Source: an uncultured Collinsella sp. (GTDB lineage: Bacteria > Actinomycetota > Coriobacteriia > Coriobacteriales > Coriobacteriaceae). Taken from it: DNA of 64,000 nucleotides. The notes below the pieces were generated by a model. It did no database searches, had not been told where the DNA came from, and was given only the letters and a program-made list of their open reading frames with translations. The stretch lies in assembly GCA_958407465.1 (NCBI GenBank), contig CATYIV010000003.1, positions 1-64,000 on the forward strand, given 5' to 3'. Shown piece by piece: positions 19,025-27,781 of the stretch (positions within the stretch are counted from its first letter, which is position 1; the number at the start of each line of letters is the position of its first letter). The position numbers and the translations under genes were made by a program.

Positions 19025-20386
19025 ATGTCAGACCCAACGTTTATGGCTGATCCCACCAGGCTGGTCATCGCCGCCATCGTGGGCATCGCGCTGCTGCTTG
19101 CGCTCATCATCAAGTTCAAGCTGCACCCCGTGCTGTCGATGATGGTCTCGGCGCTCGTGATCGGTATCGGTGCCGGCATGCCGCTCGACATGGTGGCAGA
19201 CACCGTCACCAAGGGCGTGGGCACCACGCTGCAAAACATCGCCTTGCTCATTGGCCTGGGATCGATGTTTGGCCAGATTTTGGAGGAGAGCGGCGGCGCC
19301 AAGAAGATCGCCCAGACCTTCATTGACGCCTTTGGCCAGGGCCACTCCAGCTGGGCGCTGGGCATCACCGGTTTGGTCATCGGCACCACGGTGTTCTTTG
19401 AGGCCGGCGTGGTCGTTTTGATCCCGCTTGCCTTTAGCGTGGCATCGCAGACCAAAAAGTCGACGCTCTACTACGGCATCGCGCTGCTCGCGGGACTTGC
19501 CGCTGGCTATGCGTTTGTGCCGCCATCGGCCGGGTCGGTTTTGGTCGCCGGCACGCTCGGTGTCGACCTGGGCACCATGATTCTCGTCGGTATCCCCACC
19601 GCCTTCATCGCCATGGCGATTGCCGGCGTCATCTGGGGCCGCAACGTGGGCGGTCGCATTTTTACCGATGTTCCGGAGCACTTTACCTCTGCCGAGGGTG
19701 CGAGCGACGAAAAGGAGCTTCCCCCCTTTGGCATGGTGCTTGCCATCGTGCTCACGCCGCTTTGTCTGATTTTGCTGGGCACGTTGTCCTCTTATATCCC
19801 CATGCCCGCCGAGCTCGCCTCGATTCTCGCCTTCCTGGGCAAGCCGTTCGTCGCTTTGACGCTCGCCACGCTCGTCGCGATGTATCTGCTGGGCGCGCGC
19901 CGCGGCTACTCCGGCGCCGAGCTCAAGGCCCTGCTCGACCGTTCTCTTAAGCCCGTCGGCATGATCTTGCTGGTTATCGCCTGTGGCGGCGTCATTCGCT
20001 GGATGCTGCAAGACTGCGGCTTGGGCCAGGTTATCGGCCCCGTGCTCGAGGCCTCACCGCTGCCTTTGGTGGTCGTTGCCTTTTTGATTGCCGTCATGGT
20101 GCGCGCCTCTGTCGGCAGCTCCATCGTCTCTATGACCATGGCATCGGGCATTATGGCTGCCATGCCCGCGGTCGCTGGTGCTTCGGTGCTCATGCGTGCC
20201 GCTATCTGTCTTGCTATCTGCGGCGGTGCCACGGCCCTCTCGCACGTCAACGATGCCGGTTTTTGGATGTGCTCCTCGTTCCTGGAGATTGACGAGAAGA
20301 CCACCCTCAAGTCCTGGACCGTTATGGAGACGCTCATCGGTCTTTCGGGTCTTGCCTGCGCCTTGGTGATTTCGTTCTTCGCCTAG
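19025..20386 (+). CDS. GntP-family sugar-acid permease
   Basis: 453-residue inner-membrane transporter of the gluconate:H+ symporter family. It has about 12-14 hydrophobic segments and family stretches KFKLHPVLSMMVSALVIGIGAGMP, GLGSMFGQILEESGGAKKIA, FEAGVVVLIPLAFS and CGGATALSHVNDAGFWM near the C-terminus. GGAGGAAAG precedes the ATG. It lies downstream of a divergent FCD regulator and upstream of an IlvD/Edd-family dehydratase, so it probably imports gluconate or a similar aldonate. The exact substrate is inferred from context. Confidence 0.9.
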   Translation: MSDPTFMADPTRLVIAAIVGIALLLALIIKFKLHPVLSMMVSALVIGIGAGMPLDMVADTVTKGVGTTLQNIALLIGLGSMFGQILEESGGAKKIAQTFIDAFGQGHSSWALGITGLVIGTTVFFEAGVVVLIPLAFSVASQTKKSTLYYGIALLAGLAAGYAFVPPSAGSVLVAGTLGVDLGTMILVGIPTAFIAMAIAGVIWGRNVGGRIFTDVPEHFTSAEGASDEKELPPFGMVLAIVLTPLCLILLGTLSSYIPMPAELASILAFLGKPFVALTLATLVAMYLLGARRGYSGAELKALLDRSLKPVGMILLVIACGGVIRWMLQDCGLGQVIGPVLEASPLPLVVVAFLIAVMVRASVGSSIVSMTMASGIMAAMPAVAGASVLMRAAICLAICGGATALSHVNDAGFWMCSSFLEIDEKTTLKSWTVMETLIGLSGLACALVISFFA

Positions 20387-20453
20387 TTCGCGTAGCTAAG
20401 CATCTTTTGCCGAGCACATCGCTCGGCAGCCACCTACACCAGATTTATTCACC

Positions 20454-20472
20454 AACGATTGGTACAACCGTT
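20454..20472. promoter_or_regulatory. Imperfect operator dyad upstream of the dehydratase
   Basis: AACGATTG and CAACCGTT form an inverted repeat around GTA, about 20 bases before the dehydratase start. A small hairpin TGCCGAGC/GCTCGGCA (20408-20428) lies just upstream. This arrangement suggests a separate control point inside the gntP-dehydratase unit. Confidence 0.35.
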
Positions 20473-20494
20473 CAAACCAAAAGAGGAGAACATC

Positions 20495-22273
20495 ATGGAC
20501 GAGAAAACCAAGGCACAGATTCAGCAGGAGGCCGCCGACCTGGTTGCCAAGCTGCAGCCGCGTTCCGGCAAGTTTCGCACCATCAGCCCCGAGATGGACC
20601 CGCTGCGTCTGGGCTCCGGCTGGACGATCGAGGACCTGGACAAGCCGCAGGTCATCATCGAGTCGACCTTTGGCGATTCGCACCCGGGTTCTGCCGGCCT
20701 GTTCGAGCTGGTCGAGGAGGTGCGCGCTGGCGTTGCCGAGGCTGGCGGTCACGGTGCCCGTTACTTCTGCACCGATATCTGCGACGGCGAGGCCCAGGGC
20801 CACGACGGCATCAACTACTCGCTGCCCAGCCGCGACATGATCGCCAACATGATCGAGATCCACGCCAAGGCCACCCCGTTCGATGCCGGCGTCTTTGTCG
20901 CCAGCTGCGATAAGGGCCTGCCTGCGAACCTCATGGCCATGGGCCGCATCAACATCCCCTCCATCGTCGTTACCGGCGGTGTCATGGATGCCGGTCCCGA
21001 TCTGTTGACCCTGGAGCAGCTCGGCGCGATTTCTGCCCGTTACGAGCGCGGCGAGATCTCCCGCGAGGAGCTTGAGTTTGCCAAGCACAACGCATGCCCC
21101 AGCTGCGGCGCCTGCTCCTTTATGGGCACCGCCTCGACCATGCAGGTTACCGCCGAGGCCCTGGGCCTTATGCTCCCCGGCACGGCTCTGCTGCCCGCCA
21201 CCAGCTCCGACCTGCGCGAGTTCGCCCGCGAGGCCGGCCGTCAGTCCGTGTGGCTCTCCGAGCACAACCTGTGTCCGCGTGACATCGTGACCAAGGAATC
21301 CTTCGAGAACCTCATCATGGTCCACGGCGCCATCTCTGGTTCCACCAACTCCCTGCTGCACATCCCCGCAATCGCCCGTGAGTTTGGCATCGAGATGTCC
21401 GCCGACGACTTCGATCGTCTGCACCGTGGCGCCCACTACCTGCTCAACGTTCGTCCCGCAGGCGAGTGGCCGGCGCAGTTCTTCTATTATGCGGGCGGCG
21501 TGCCGCGCATCATGGAGGAGATCAAGTCGATGCTCCATCTCGACGTCATGACCGTCACCGGCAAGACTCTCGGCGAGAACCTCGAGGACCTCAAGAACAA
21601 CGGCTACTACGAGAAGTGCGGCCGCTACCTGGAGAAGTGGAACCTCAAGCGCGAGGACATCATCCGTCCGTTCGACCAGGCTTTTGGTACCGATGGCTCC
21701 ATCGCCATCCTTCACGGCAACCTTGCCCCCGAGGGTGCCGTCGTCAAGCACACCGTCGTTCCGCGTGAGATGTTCCAGGCTACGCTCAAGGCCCGTCCGT
21801 TCGACTGCGAGGAGGACGCCATTCACGCCGTCCTGACGCATGAGGTCAAGCCCGGCGATGCCGTTATCATTCGCTATGAGGGCCCCAAGGGTTCCGGAAT
21901 GCCCGAGATGTTCTACACCACTGAGGCTATCGCCAGCGATCCCGAGCTGGGTGCGAGCATTGCCCTGATCACCGATGGCCGCTTCTCCGGCGCCTCCAAG
22001 GGCCCGGCTATCGGTCACGTTTCGCCCGAGGCCGCTGTGGGCGGCCCGATTGCCCTGATCGAGGAAGGCGACCTGATCCAGATCAACATTCCCGAGCGCT
22101 CGCTGTCCATCGTGGGCATCGCCGGCAAGAAGATGGAGCCGGCCGAGGTCGACGCCGTCCTGGCCGAGCGTCGAGCCGCTTGGAAGCCCAAGGCTAATCG
22201 CTATACCTCCGGCACGCTCAAGTTCTTTACCGAACATGCAGTTTCCGCCATTCAGGGTGGCTACATGGAGTAG
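20495..22273 (+). CDS. IlvD/Edd-family sugar-acid dehydratase
   Basis: 592-residue Fe-S dehydratase. Cysteines expected to hold the cluster appear in FCTDICDGEAQGHDGINYSLPSRD, VASCDKGLPANLMAM and NACPSCGACSFMGTASTM; the C-terminal half has GLAPEGAVVK-like NLAPEGAVVKHTV and TDGRFSGASKGPAIGHVSPEA. The ATG at 20495 follows AGAGGAG. Dihydroxy-acid dehydratase (IlvD) is the generic label, but the position next to GntP and an FCD regulator, with no ilv genes, favours an aldonate dehydratase that makes KDG for KdgK and Eda elsewhere in the window. Phosphogluconate dehydratase is less likely. Confidence 0.78.
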   Translation: MDEKTKAQIQQEAADLVAKLQPRSGKFRTISPEMDPLRLGSGWTIEDLDKPQVIIESTFGDSHPGSAGLFELVEEVRAGVAEAGGHGARYFCTDICDGEAQGHDGINYSLPSRDMIANMIEIHAKATPFDAGVFVASCDKGLPANLMAMGRINIPSIVVTGGVMDAGPDLLTLEQLGAISARYERGEISREELEFAKHNACPSCGACSFMGTASTMQVTAEALGLMLPGTALLPATSSDLREFAREAGRQSVWLSEHNLCPRDIVTKESFENLIMVHGAISGSTNSLLHIPAIAREFGIEMSADDFDRLHRGAHYLLNVRPAGEWPAQFFYYAGGVPRIMEEIKSMLHLDVMTVTGKTLGENLEDLKNNGYYEKCGRYLEKWNLKREDIIRPFDQAFGTDGSIAILHGNLAPEGAVVKHTVVPREMFQATLKARPFDCEEDAIHAVLTHEVKPGDAVIIRYEGPKGSGMPEMFYTTEAIASDPELGASIALITDGRFSGASKGPAIGHVSPEAAVGGPIALIEEGDLIQINIPERSLSIVGIAGKKMEPAEVDAVLAERRAAWKPKANRYTSGTLKFFTEHAVSAIQGGYME

Positions 22274-22399
22274 CGCCCATGCGCATCAAATATCTCCTCT
22301 CATAGATGCGCGGTACAAAGAGCCCCGAGCCACGTCACCGGGGCGCGTTGTTCAGCGCCGCCGGGGCGCTCCACTCAAACGACAAGAGACGTCTTACGC

Positions 22400-22441
22400 A
22401 AGCGCCCGCGTCCGTGGATAAAACCACGGGCGTGGGCGCTT
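22400..22441 (-). terminator. Long hairpin after the ArsC-like gene
   Basis: An 18-base arm at 22400-22417 pairs with 22424-22441 with one G/T wobble and one mismatch around a six-base loop. It lies just past the minus-strand stop at 22461 and likely terminates that transcript; it may also stop plus-strand transcription from the dehydratase. Confidence 0.65.
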
Positions 22442-22460
22442 CACTTTATTCCCAGCCGCT

Positions 22461-22802
22461 TTATTCCCAGCCCTTCCACACGTCAGGCTCGTAGCCAACG
22501 GTTGCCTGGCGGCCGTTGCGAACGATGGGCTCACGAAGAATCTGCTGGTTATCGAGCACCTTTTCGAACTTCTGGTCGGCAGCAAGATACTGTACGAGCG
22601 CAACCGTGTCGGCATCTTTCGCCTTTGGATCGATCACAGCGTCGATCCCGCCGACGGCGCGCGCCACGCTTTCGAGCTCGCCTTTGCTCATCCCCTTTTC
22701 CTTCAAGTCGATGAACTGGAACTTCACACGACGTTCCTTGAAATAGCGCTGCGCCTTCTTAGTATCGAAGCTTTTCTTCGTGCCGAATATCTGGATGTTC
22801 AT
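22461..22802 (-). CDS. ArsC/Spx-family thioredoxin-fold protein lacking the usual cysteine
   Basis: A 113-residue protein with the ArsC/Spx/YffB fold: FGTKKSFDTKKAQRYF at the N-terminus, FQFIDLKEKGMSKGEL in the middle, and LREPIVRNGRQATVGYEPDVW at the C-terminus, where LRPI..G is the family signature. The position after the first strand that usually carries the catalytic or CxxC cysteine reads TKKSFDT, and the protein contains no cysteine, so classical arsenate reduction is unlikely. A regulatory or structural role, as for Spx relatives, is possible. It is a single gene. Confidence 0.8.
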   Translation of the reverse strand: MNIQIFGTKKSFDTKKAQRYFKERRVKFQFIDLKEKGMSKGELESVARAVGGIDAVIDPKAKDADTVALVQYLAADQKFEKVLDNQQILREPIVRNGRQATVGYEPDVWKGWE

Positions 22803-23322
22803 ACGTACCGCCTTCGCTCAATTCTCGTCCGTCCATGATACGACAAGGGAGCCGAGCAAAAACAGAGCAGGCGGAGATGGAGGAGGACGGCGACCGACCG
22901 TCGGCAAGAGTCGGCCGGATCGGACTGGCGCCCAGCGCGCGCCGGCGACACGCTCGCAGCTGCACACATAGCCGATGTACAAGCTCGCCGCGGCGTTCCC
23001 TCGCCCCGCGGTGTGGCGATAGAGAAGCACGCCACCCGTCAACGATGGCGCCTCGGTGAAGAAAATCAACGTCTGGCTTACATCCCTTGAAAGGGGCGAA
23101 GACGGCTGCTAGAATGCCTCCCCGCTATGAAGGATTTGACCAAAGCATACATCGCAATTCGGCGGCCCCTGGTATACGGGGCCTCTCCTGTTGTTCCCCA
23201 AGTGCGCTCTGAGCAGCCGCTTTCTTCCTGTCGTATCTGATGCACGCATAGCACGTGCATGTTATTTCGCCCGTGGGCCGGCGCGCCTTCGGCGAAGAAT
23301 CGAATAGATACGAAGGAAGCTT
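22803..23322 (+). promoter_or_regulatory. 520-bp leader region of the MFS exporter with sigma-A-type promoter and possible leader peptide
   Basis: No long gene is visible here. TTGAAA (23087-23092) and TAGAAT (23110-23115) are separated by exactly 17 bases, a good vegetative promoter. Five bases after the predicted start site, an ATG at 23127 opens a 37-codon frame ending at 23240 (MKDLTKAYIAIRRPL...). Inside it lies a GGCCCC/GGGGCC hairpin. Together these resemble a translational-attenuation leader of a drug exporter, but no ribosome site precedes the small frame, so the peptide is tentative. Confidence 0.4.
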
Positions 23323-24762
23323 ATGTCTGATAATTGTACGGTCGCGCCCGCCAATGGGCGCATTACCGGTACCCAGATCAGCATCGTCGCGGTCGTCGTC
23401 CTGGGTGCCTTCTTGGCGCTACTGAACCAAACGGTGATGTCGCCTGCGCTGCCGGTCATCATGTCCGATTTCGCCATCGATGCCTCGACTGCCCAGTGGA
23501 TCATGTCCATATACCCGCTGGTGAGCGGCATCATGGTCCCCGTTTCGGCGTTCCTTATCGACAAGTTCAGCACCCGCGCGCTATTCTTCGGGGCGACGCT
23601 GGTGTTCGCGCTGGGCACGCTGCTGTGCGCCGCAGCCCCTGATTTCCTGTTCCTCATCATCGGTCGCGTGTTGCAAGCGGCGGGCTCAGGCGTGCTCATG
23701 CCGCTTGTCTCGGTGGTTCCCATGCTGGTGTTCCCCGTCGAGAAACGAGGAACGGCTATGGGCATGGCGGGCATCGTCATGTCGGCGGGTCCCGCGGTCG
23801 GCCCCGTCGTAGGCGGCGCGGTGATCGACACGTACGGCTGGCGCACCATGATCGGCGCCATCGTCCCCCTCGCAATTCTCGTGCTGGTGCTGGGCGTGTT
23901 CATGCTGAAAAACGTGGGCGAGCTGAAGAACCCCAAGCTCGACCTGCCCTCGGTCGTCCTCTCCACCATCGCCTTCGGCGGACTTCTCTACGGGTTCTCG
24001 AGCGCCTCGTCGATGGGTTGGGGCAACCCCGTGGTGCTCGGCTCGATCGTCGCGGGTGTCGTGTGCTTGGTGCTGTTCGTCGTACGCCAGGGCAAAATCG
24101 AGGACCCGCTGCTTCAACTGGGCACGCTCAAGACGCGCGAGTTCCGCGTGGCCGCCATCATCGTCACGCTCATCAACGCCGCATGCCTGGTCACCAACAC
24201 GCTGTTGCCGTTGCTGCTGCAAACCTCGCTTGGCGCTTCGGCCTTCGAAACCGGCATGGCCATGCTTCCCGCCGCGGCGGTGGGCATCATCATCAGCCCT
24301 ATCTCCGGCGTGGTGTTCGACAAGTTCGGTCCGCGTGCCATCTCGATCGTCGGCCTGGCCCTCATGACCGGCGCCCTGTTCCTGCTCTCGCTTTCGACGG
24401 TAAACACGCCCATCTTGGTGGTTGCGCTGTTCTGCATGCTGCAGTCCGCCGGCCAGTCGCTCGCGAACATGCCGGTGAACACATGGGGTGTCAATGCCTT
24501 GAAAAATGACATGATCGCCCACGGCAACGCCATCGCGAACACCGGCCGCCAGGTCGCCGGCGGTTTGTGCACGGCGCTCATCATCACGGTCATGACAAGC
24601 GTCACCGCGTCGGCCGGCGTCGATGCGAGCATCCAAGTAGCCACCGCCGTGGGCGCGGGCGTCGCTTACAAGGTGTGCGCGGCAATCGGCCTCGTTTCCC
24701 TTATCTGCGCCATATTCAGCGTGCGCACCAAGAAAACCGCACCGAAAACGAAGGAGGCATAA
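23323..24762 (+). CDS. MFS drug exporter, DHA2 (EmrB/QacA-like) family
   Basis: 479 residues with about 14 hydrophobic spans, typical of the 14-helix drug:H+ antiporter family. Family features are LLNQTVMSPALPVIMSDF in helix 1, STAQWIMSIYPLVSGIMVPVSAFLIDKFSTR across helices 2-3, and GRVLQAAGSGVLMPL and GPAVGPVVGGAVIDTYGWR (motif C) in helices 4-5. GAAGGAAGC precedes the ATG. Followed after three bases by a CBS-domain gene, suggesting a two-gene unit. The substrate is unknown; the long leader region suggests inducible expression. Confidence 0.88.
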   Translation: MSDNCTVAPANGRITGTQISIVAVVVLGAFLALLNQTVMSPALPVIMSDFAIDASTAQWIMSIYPLVSGIMVPVSAFLIDKFSTRALFFGATLVFALGTLLCAAAPDFLFLIIGRVLQAAGSGVLMPLVSVVPMLVFPVEKRGTAMGMAGIVMSAGPAVGPVVGGAVIDTYGWRTMIGAIVPLAILVLVLGVFMLKNVGELKNPKLDLPSVVLSTIAFGGLLYGFSSASSMGWGNPVVLGSIVAGVVCLVLFVVRQGKIEDPLLQLGTLKTREFRVAAIIVTLINAACLVTNTLLPLLLQTSLGASAFETGMAMLPAAAVGIIISPISGVVFDKFGPRAISIVGLALMTGALFLLSLSTVNTPILVVALFCMLQSAGQSLANMPVNTWGVNALKNDMIAHGNAIANTGRQVAGGLCTALIITVMTSVTASAGVDASIQVATAVGAGVAYKVCAAIGLVSLICAIFSVRTKKTAPKTKEA

Positions 24763-24765
24763 GCG

Positions 24766-25272
24766 ATGTCCGAGATTCTGTCCGAGCGCATCCCGCTCGA
24801 GCTCGAGGGGACGCCCGTTTCGAGCATCATGATTGAAGAGCCGTTCACCTGCACGCAGGATTGCACGATTTCCGACGTGGTGCGCATGCTCGCCGAAAAC
24901 GAGGTGAGCAGCATGCCCGTAATCGATGAGCGCAACCAGGTGGTCGGGTTCATCTCCGACGGCGATGTCATGGGAGCCATCGCGCAGCATCGCGCTCACA
25001 CCATCTTCACGGGCGGCGACGCGTCCATGCTGTACTTCGACGATCAGAGCCTTGAGCAGCGCATCGAAGACCTGAAGGATCGCTGCGTCATGGATTTCGC
25101 GACGCGCCAGGTAGTGTGTGCCCGTCCCGAGCAGAGCATCGCCCGCGTCGCCGCGCTGCTGGCGAAGAAGAAGTTCAAGAAGCTTCCTGTGGTTGATGAC
25201 GAGGGCAAACTCGTGGGGGTCATCCGCCGCTCCGCCATCACCAAATACATCTTCGGCATCCTTTTCCAATAG
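24766..25272 (+). CDS. Tandem CBS-domain protein
   Basis: 168 residues with two CBS motifs: MIEEPFTCTQDCTISDVVRMLAENEVSSMPVIDERNQVVGFISDGDVM in pieces (about 22-70) and VCARPEQSIARVAALLAKKKFKKLPVVDDEGKLVGVIRRSAITKYI (about 110-160). Such pairs bind adenosine nucleotides and often sense energy state. Its ATG is three bases after the MFS stop, so the two are probably co-translated. The function with the exporter is not known. Confidence 0.82.
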   Translation: MSEILSERIPLELEGTPVSSIMIEEPFTCTQDCTISDVVRMLAENEVSSMPVIDERNQVVGFISDGDVMGAIAQHRAHTIFTGGDASMLYFDDQSLEQRIEDLKDRCVMDFATRQVVCARPEQSIARVAALLAKKKFKKLPVVDDEGKLVGVIRRSAITKYIFGILFQ

Positions 25273-25446
25273 GGGCAGGTCGCACTTGAGGCGAACATCT
25301 CGAGGCATCGAGCCAGCAACTGGACTAGACAACCTTGACACGCACGCGCTTTCCCTCGATGCTTCGGTAAGGGGAGCTGCGAAAATCGCAGTACGGGTGA
25401 TCGGTGCCGCGCCCCCGAAGGCAAAAGCGAACACGGGAGCGATACG

Positions 25447-25755
25447 ATGGGAAAAGTCCTGGACGAAGATTTGGTTTATGAGATTCTCTCCGTCGTGGCA
25501 GAGATTCCGGCGGGATGCGTCGCCTCGTACGGTCAGATAGCGCGCCTCATCGGCAGGGAGAAAAACTCTCGCCTGGTCGGAGCGGTGCTGAGCGAGGCGG
25601 ATCGCTACGGAGATTATCCCTGCCACCGCGTCGTCAACCACGCGGGACGCCTCGCGCCAAACTTCCCCGACCAGCGAGCACTACTGACGGAGGAAGGAGT
25701 CGCCTTCCGAGACAACGGCTGCGTCGACATGAAAAAGCACCAGTGGAACGAGTAG
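25447..25755 (+). CDS. MGMT-family methyltransferase-like protein (short form)
   Basis: A 102-residue protein consisting only of the DNA-binding/active-site domain of O6-alkylguanine-DNA alkyltransferases. It contains IPAGCVASYGQIARLIG (the recognition helix region) and the active-site PCHRVVNHAGRLAP with C59. Short alkyltransferase-like proteins often replace this cysteine with tryptophan; here it is kept, so transfer activity is possible. GGGAGCGATACG precedes the start. It is separated from the CBS gene by 174 bases containing an imperfect CTCGAGGCATCGAG inverted repeat. Confidence 0.8.
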   Translation: MGKVLDEDLVYEILSVVAEIPAGCVASYGQIARLIGREKNSRLVGAVLSEADRYGDYPCHRVVNHAGRLAPNFPDQRALLTEEGVAFRDNGCVDMKKHQWNE

Positions 25756-25977
25756 CCAGGCAGCGTAGCGTCGAAAGGAGCGACGCCACGGGGAACGACC
25801 TGCGCCCCGCCGCCGGACAACCTATGGCAAAGTGACACGTCCCACAAAGAGCGGCGCACCAGTACGAGACACGACCGCGACGTAAAAAGACCCTATGATA
25901 CTCGTAAGCATCTATCTGATTGCCCGCCTCGAGGTACCCAAAGAACGAGAGATGCCGAAACCCCTAGACAAAGAAAA

Positions 25978-26005
25978 AGGTCGGGAGCTTTTATGCTTCC
26001 GACCT
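25978..26005 (-). terminator. Terminator beyond the tRNA fragment
   Basis: AGGTCGGGAGC pairs with GCTTCCGACCT around a six-base loop; on the minus strand it is followed by TTTTTC. It would end a transcript of the tRNA-Met whose 3' half survives at 26015-26057. Confidence 0.7.
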
Positions 26006-26014
26006 GAAGTTTCA

Positions 26015-26057
26015 TGGTCGCGGGGGCGGATTTGAACCACCGACCTTCGGGTTATGA
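26015..26057 (-). pseudogene. 3' fragment of a tRNA-Met (CAT), probable attachment-site scar
   Basis: On the minus strand the sequence reads CTCATAACCCGAAGGTCG, then GGTGGTTCAAATCCGCC (T arm) and CCCGCGACCA. This is the anticodon CAT loop, T arm, acceptor 3' strand and CCA of a methionine tRNA. The D arm and 5' acceptor strand are absent upstream, and the spacing is one base short. Such a half tRNA next to an integrase is what site-specific integration into a tRNA 3' end leaves behind. Confidence 0.7.
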
Positions 26058-26339
26058 GGTCGCTACGACGTTGTTTCATTCAGACATTTCGACCCAAATT
26101 GAAGTCAATATAACTCCAGGTCATTTGATGTTTTCATAGATTTACGAAAGAAAAGTACGCGGAATAATTCGACCCAAATTCGACCCACAACGAGCTTGAA
26201 AGCGGTCAGGCGGAGCATTACCCTTGGGGTGTGACCCCACGCAGGGCCCACCACCAAGGGTAATGCCCACTCGCCCCAGCCCTTTGCGCCATTCCGCGCA
26301 ACCGAGCGCGATTCTCAGGCACTTCAGGCAAGGAACACG

Positions 26340-27694
26340 ATGAACGACCGACCTCTCGTCATAGGCAAAGGAACGAAGCAACGCCGCGACAAATACACGT
26401 GGCGCTACCGTCACAGCCTCGGCAAGGATCCGGTCACGGGCAAATACCGCTATTCGCCGTGGCAGACCATACATACCACCAAAAGCCGAGAGGTCGACGC
26501 CGCACTCGAAGCCTACAAGGCAGAACTCAACAGCGGCACCTACGTCCAAAAATCGAGGGACACCGTCGGCTCGTACGCAAAAAAGTTCCACGACAACCGC
26601 GAAGGAACCATCACGCCGCTCGCCTACTCGACATCCTACTCAATCGAGAACCGGACGCGCACATTACATGCGTGATGCTCATGCTCGACACCGACATGAG
26701 AAGGGCAGAAGCCCTCGGGATGACGTGGTCCGATGCCTCCGTCGAGAACAGAAGCATCCTCATTGAGCAGCAGTTCGCGGCCGATCGAAGCGTTCGCTCG
26801 CCCAAAAGCAAGAAAAGCGTGCGGAGGATCTCGATAAGCGAGACGCTGACGTCGTATCTCGAATTCTGGAAAAAGGAGCAGGCCCGCGAAATGGAAGCCT
26901 TCGGCCTGGAACAAGTCAAAGGCACTCCGCTCGTCCACTCATTCGAACGAACGAAAGACAGGCATCCCCAAGTCAACTTCATGGACCTGAATGGGTTTTC
27001 GCGCTGGTTCAGAAACTTCAGCGTCGAGAACGGGTTCGGCAAGTTCGAAGGCGTTCGAACATACCATTATGTGAAGGAAACTGTCGACGGGGAAACGATT
27101 TCGAAGCGTTATGAGCATAAAGAGTGGCTCGAATTGAGGGATTACCTCAGGAAGCATCCCAAGGTTCGCGAGGCGAGGCATATCAGCACATATGAGAGCG
27201 AGCACCTTCCTTACGGATATTCGGGCCTATCGAGCCACACCGCTACTGCCGCTACTGCCCGCTACTGCCCGCCAGCTTCCGAACCAGCGGGCGGTAGCAG
27301 CACCCCGAACATCTCGCCGACAGCGCAGAGAGTCGTCGACCTGGCGGCCAAGGCCGACATCGAGGACGTGATGCTGTGCGACCTGCCCGGCGTCCTGTCC
27401 TTCCTAGGGCTGCCACCTGAGACGGAGATGCCACCGGGCAACAAGGGGAAGACGAAGCTCAAGAAGCTCTACAGGAAGGTGGCGCCGAACAAGGCATACC
27501 ACTCCGGCGAGCGCGCCAAGGATTTGATCTCGCACCTCGACATGGCAGAGATCAGGGCATCGGCGCCCGTCCAAGAATTGGGATGCAGTTCAATACGAGC
27601 TCGGGGCTCTTTTCGTCTAGATTGGGGACGCATGGCCGGACGAAAACAATTTGCGTCTGGTAATAAGCGTACGAAAGCGCAATTTACGTCTTAA
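26340..27694 (+). pseudogene. Broken tyrosine integrase and associated decayed sequence
   Basis: The N-terminal arm-binding domain is read from ATG 26340 (MNDRPLVIGKGTKQRR..., to TVGSYAKKFHDNREG) and stops at 26675. The catalytic part continues in another frame from about 26660 (VMLMLDTDMRRAEALGMTWSDA, with the first catalytic Arg, and PKSKKSVRRISIS). The core-binding middle part is missing, and after about 27055 the expected HxxR...Y boxes are absent. The rest of the frame to 27694 (TYHYVKETVDGET..., then ISPTAQRVVDLAAKADIEDV...) is not recognised and contains a GCTACTGCC direct repeat at 27241-27268. The integrase is dead by at least two lesions. Repeated TTCGACCCAAATT motifs lie between it and the tRNA fragment. 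Confidence 0.8.
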
Positions 27695-27762
27695 TTCCGT
27701 ACGCAAATCAAGACGAAAATCGTTTACGTCTGCTTTAATCCGTACGAAAACGGTTTTCGTCT
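27610..27762. repeat. Array of TTTNCGTCT motifs with CGTACGAAA partners
   Basis: TTTNCGTCT occurs at 27610, 27650, 27683, 27723 and 27754, with spacings of 40, 33, 40 and 31 bases. Between them lie CGTACGAAA or CGTACGCAA (three times) and inverted forms GACGAAAA. The array sits between the decayed integrase and the 3' end of the ATPase gene. It could be a protein-binding array of a former mobile element; no gene is seen in it. Confidence 0.6.
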
Positions 27763-27781
27763 TGCAGGGCAGTTGCCGTTT

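Noticed and set aside
20396..22237. Minus-strand frame of 613 codons
   Set aside because: Shadow opposite the IlvD/Edd-family dehydratase, with low-complexity Gly/His/Asp-rich translation.
26015..26057. Functional tRNA-Met gene
   Set aside because: The D arm and 5' acceptor strand are absent, and the T-arm to CCA spacing is one base short.
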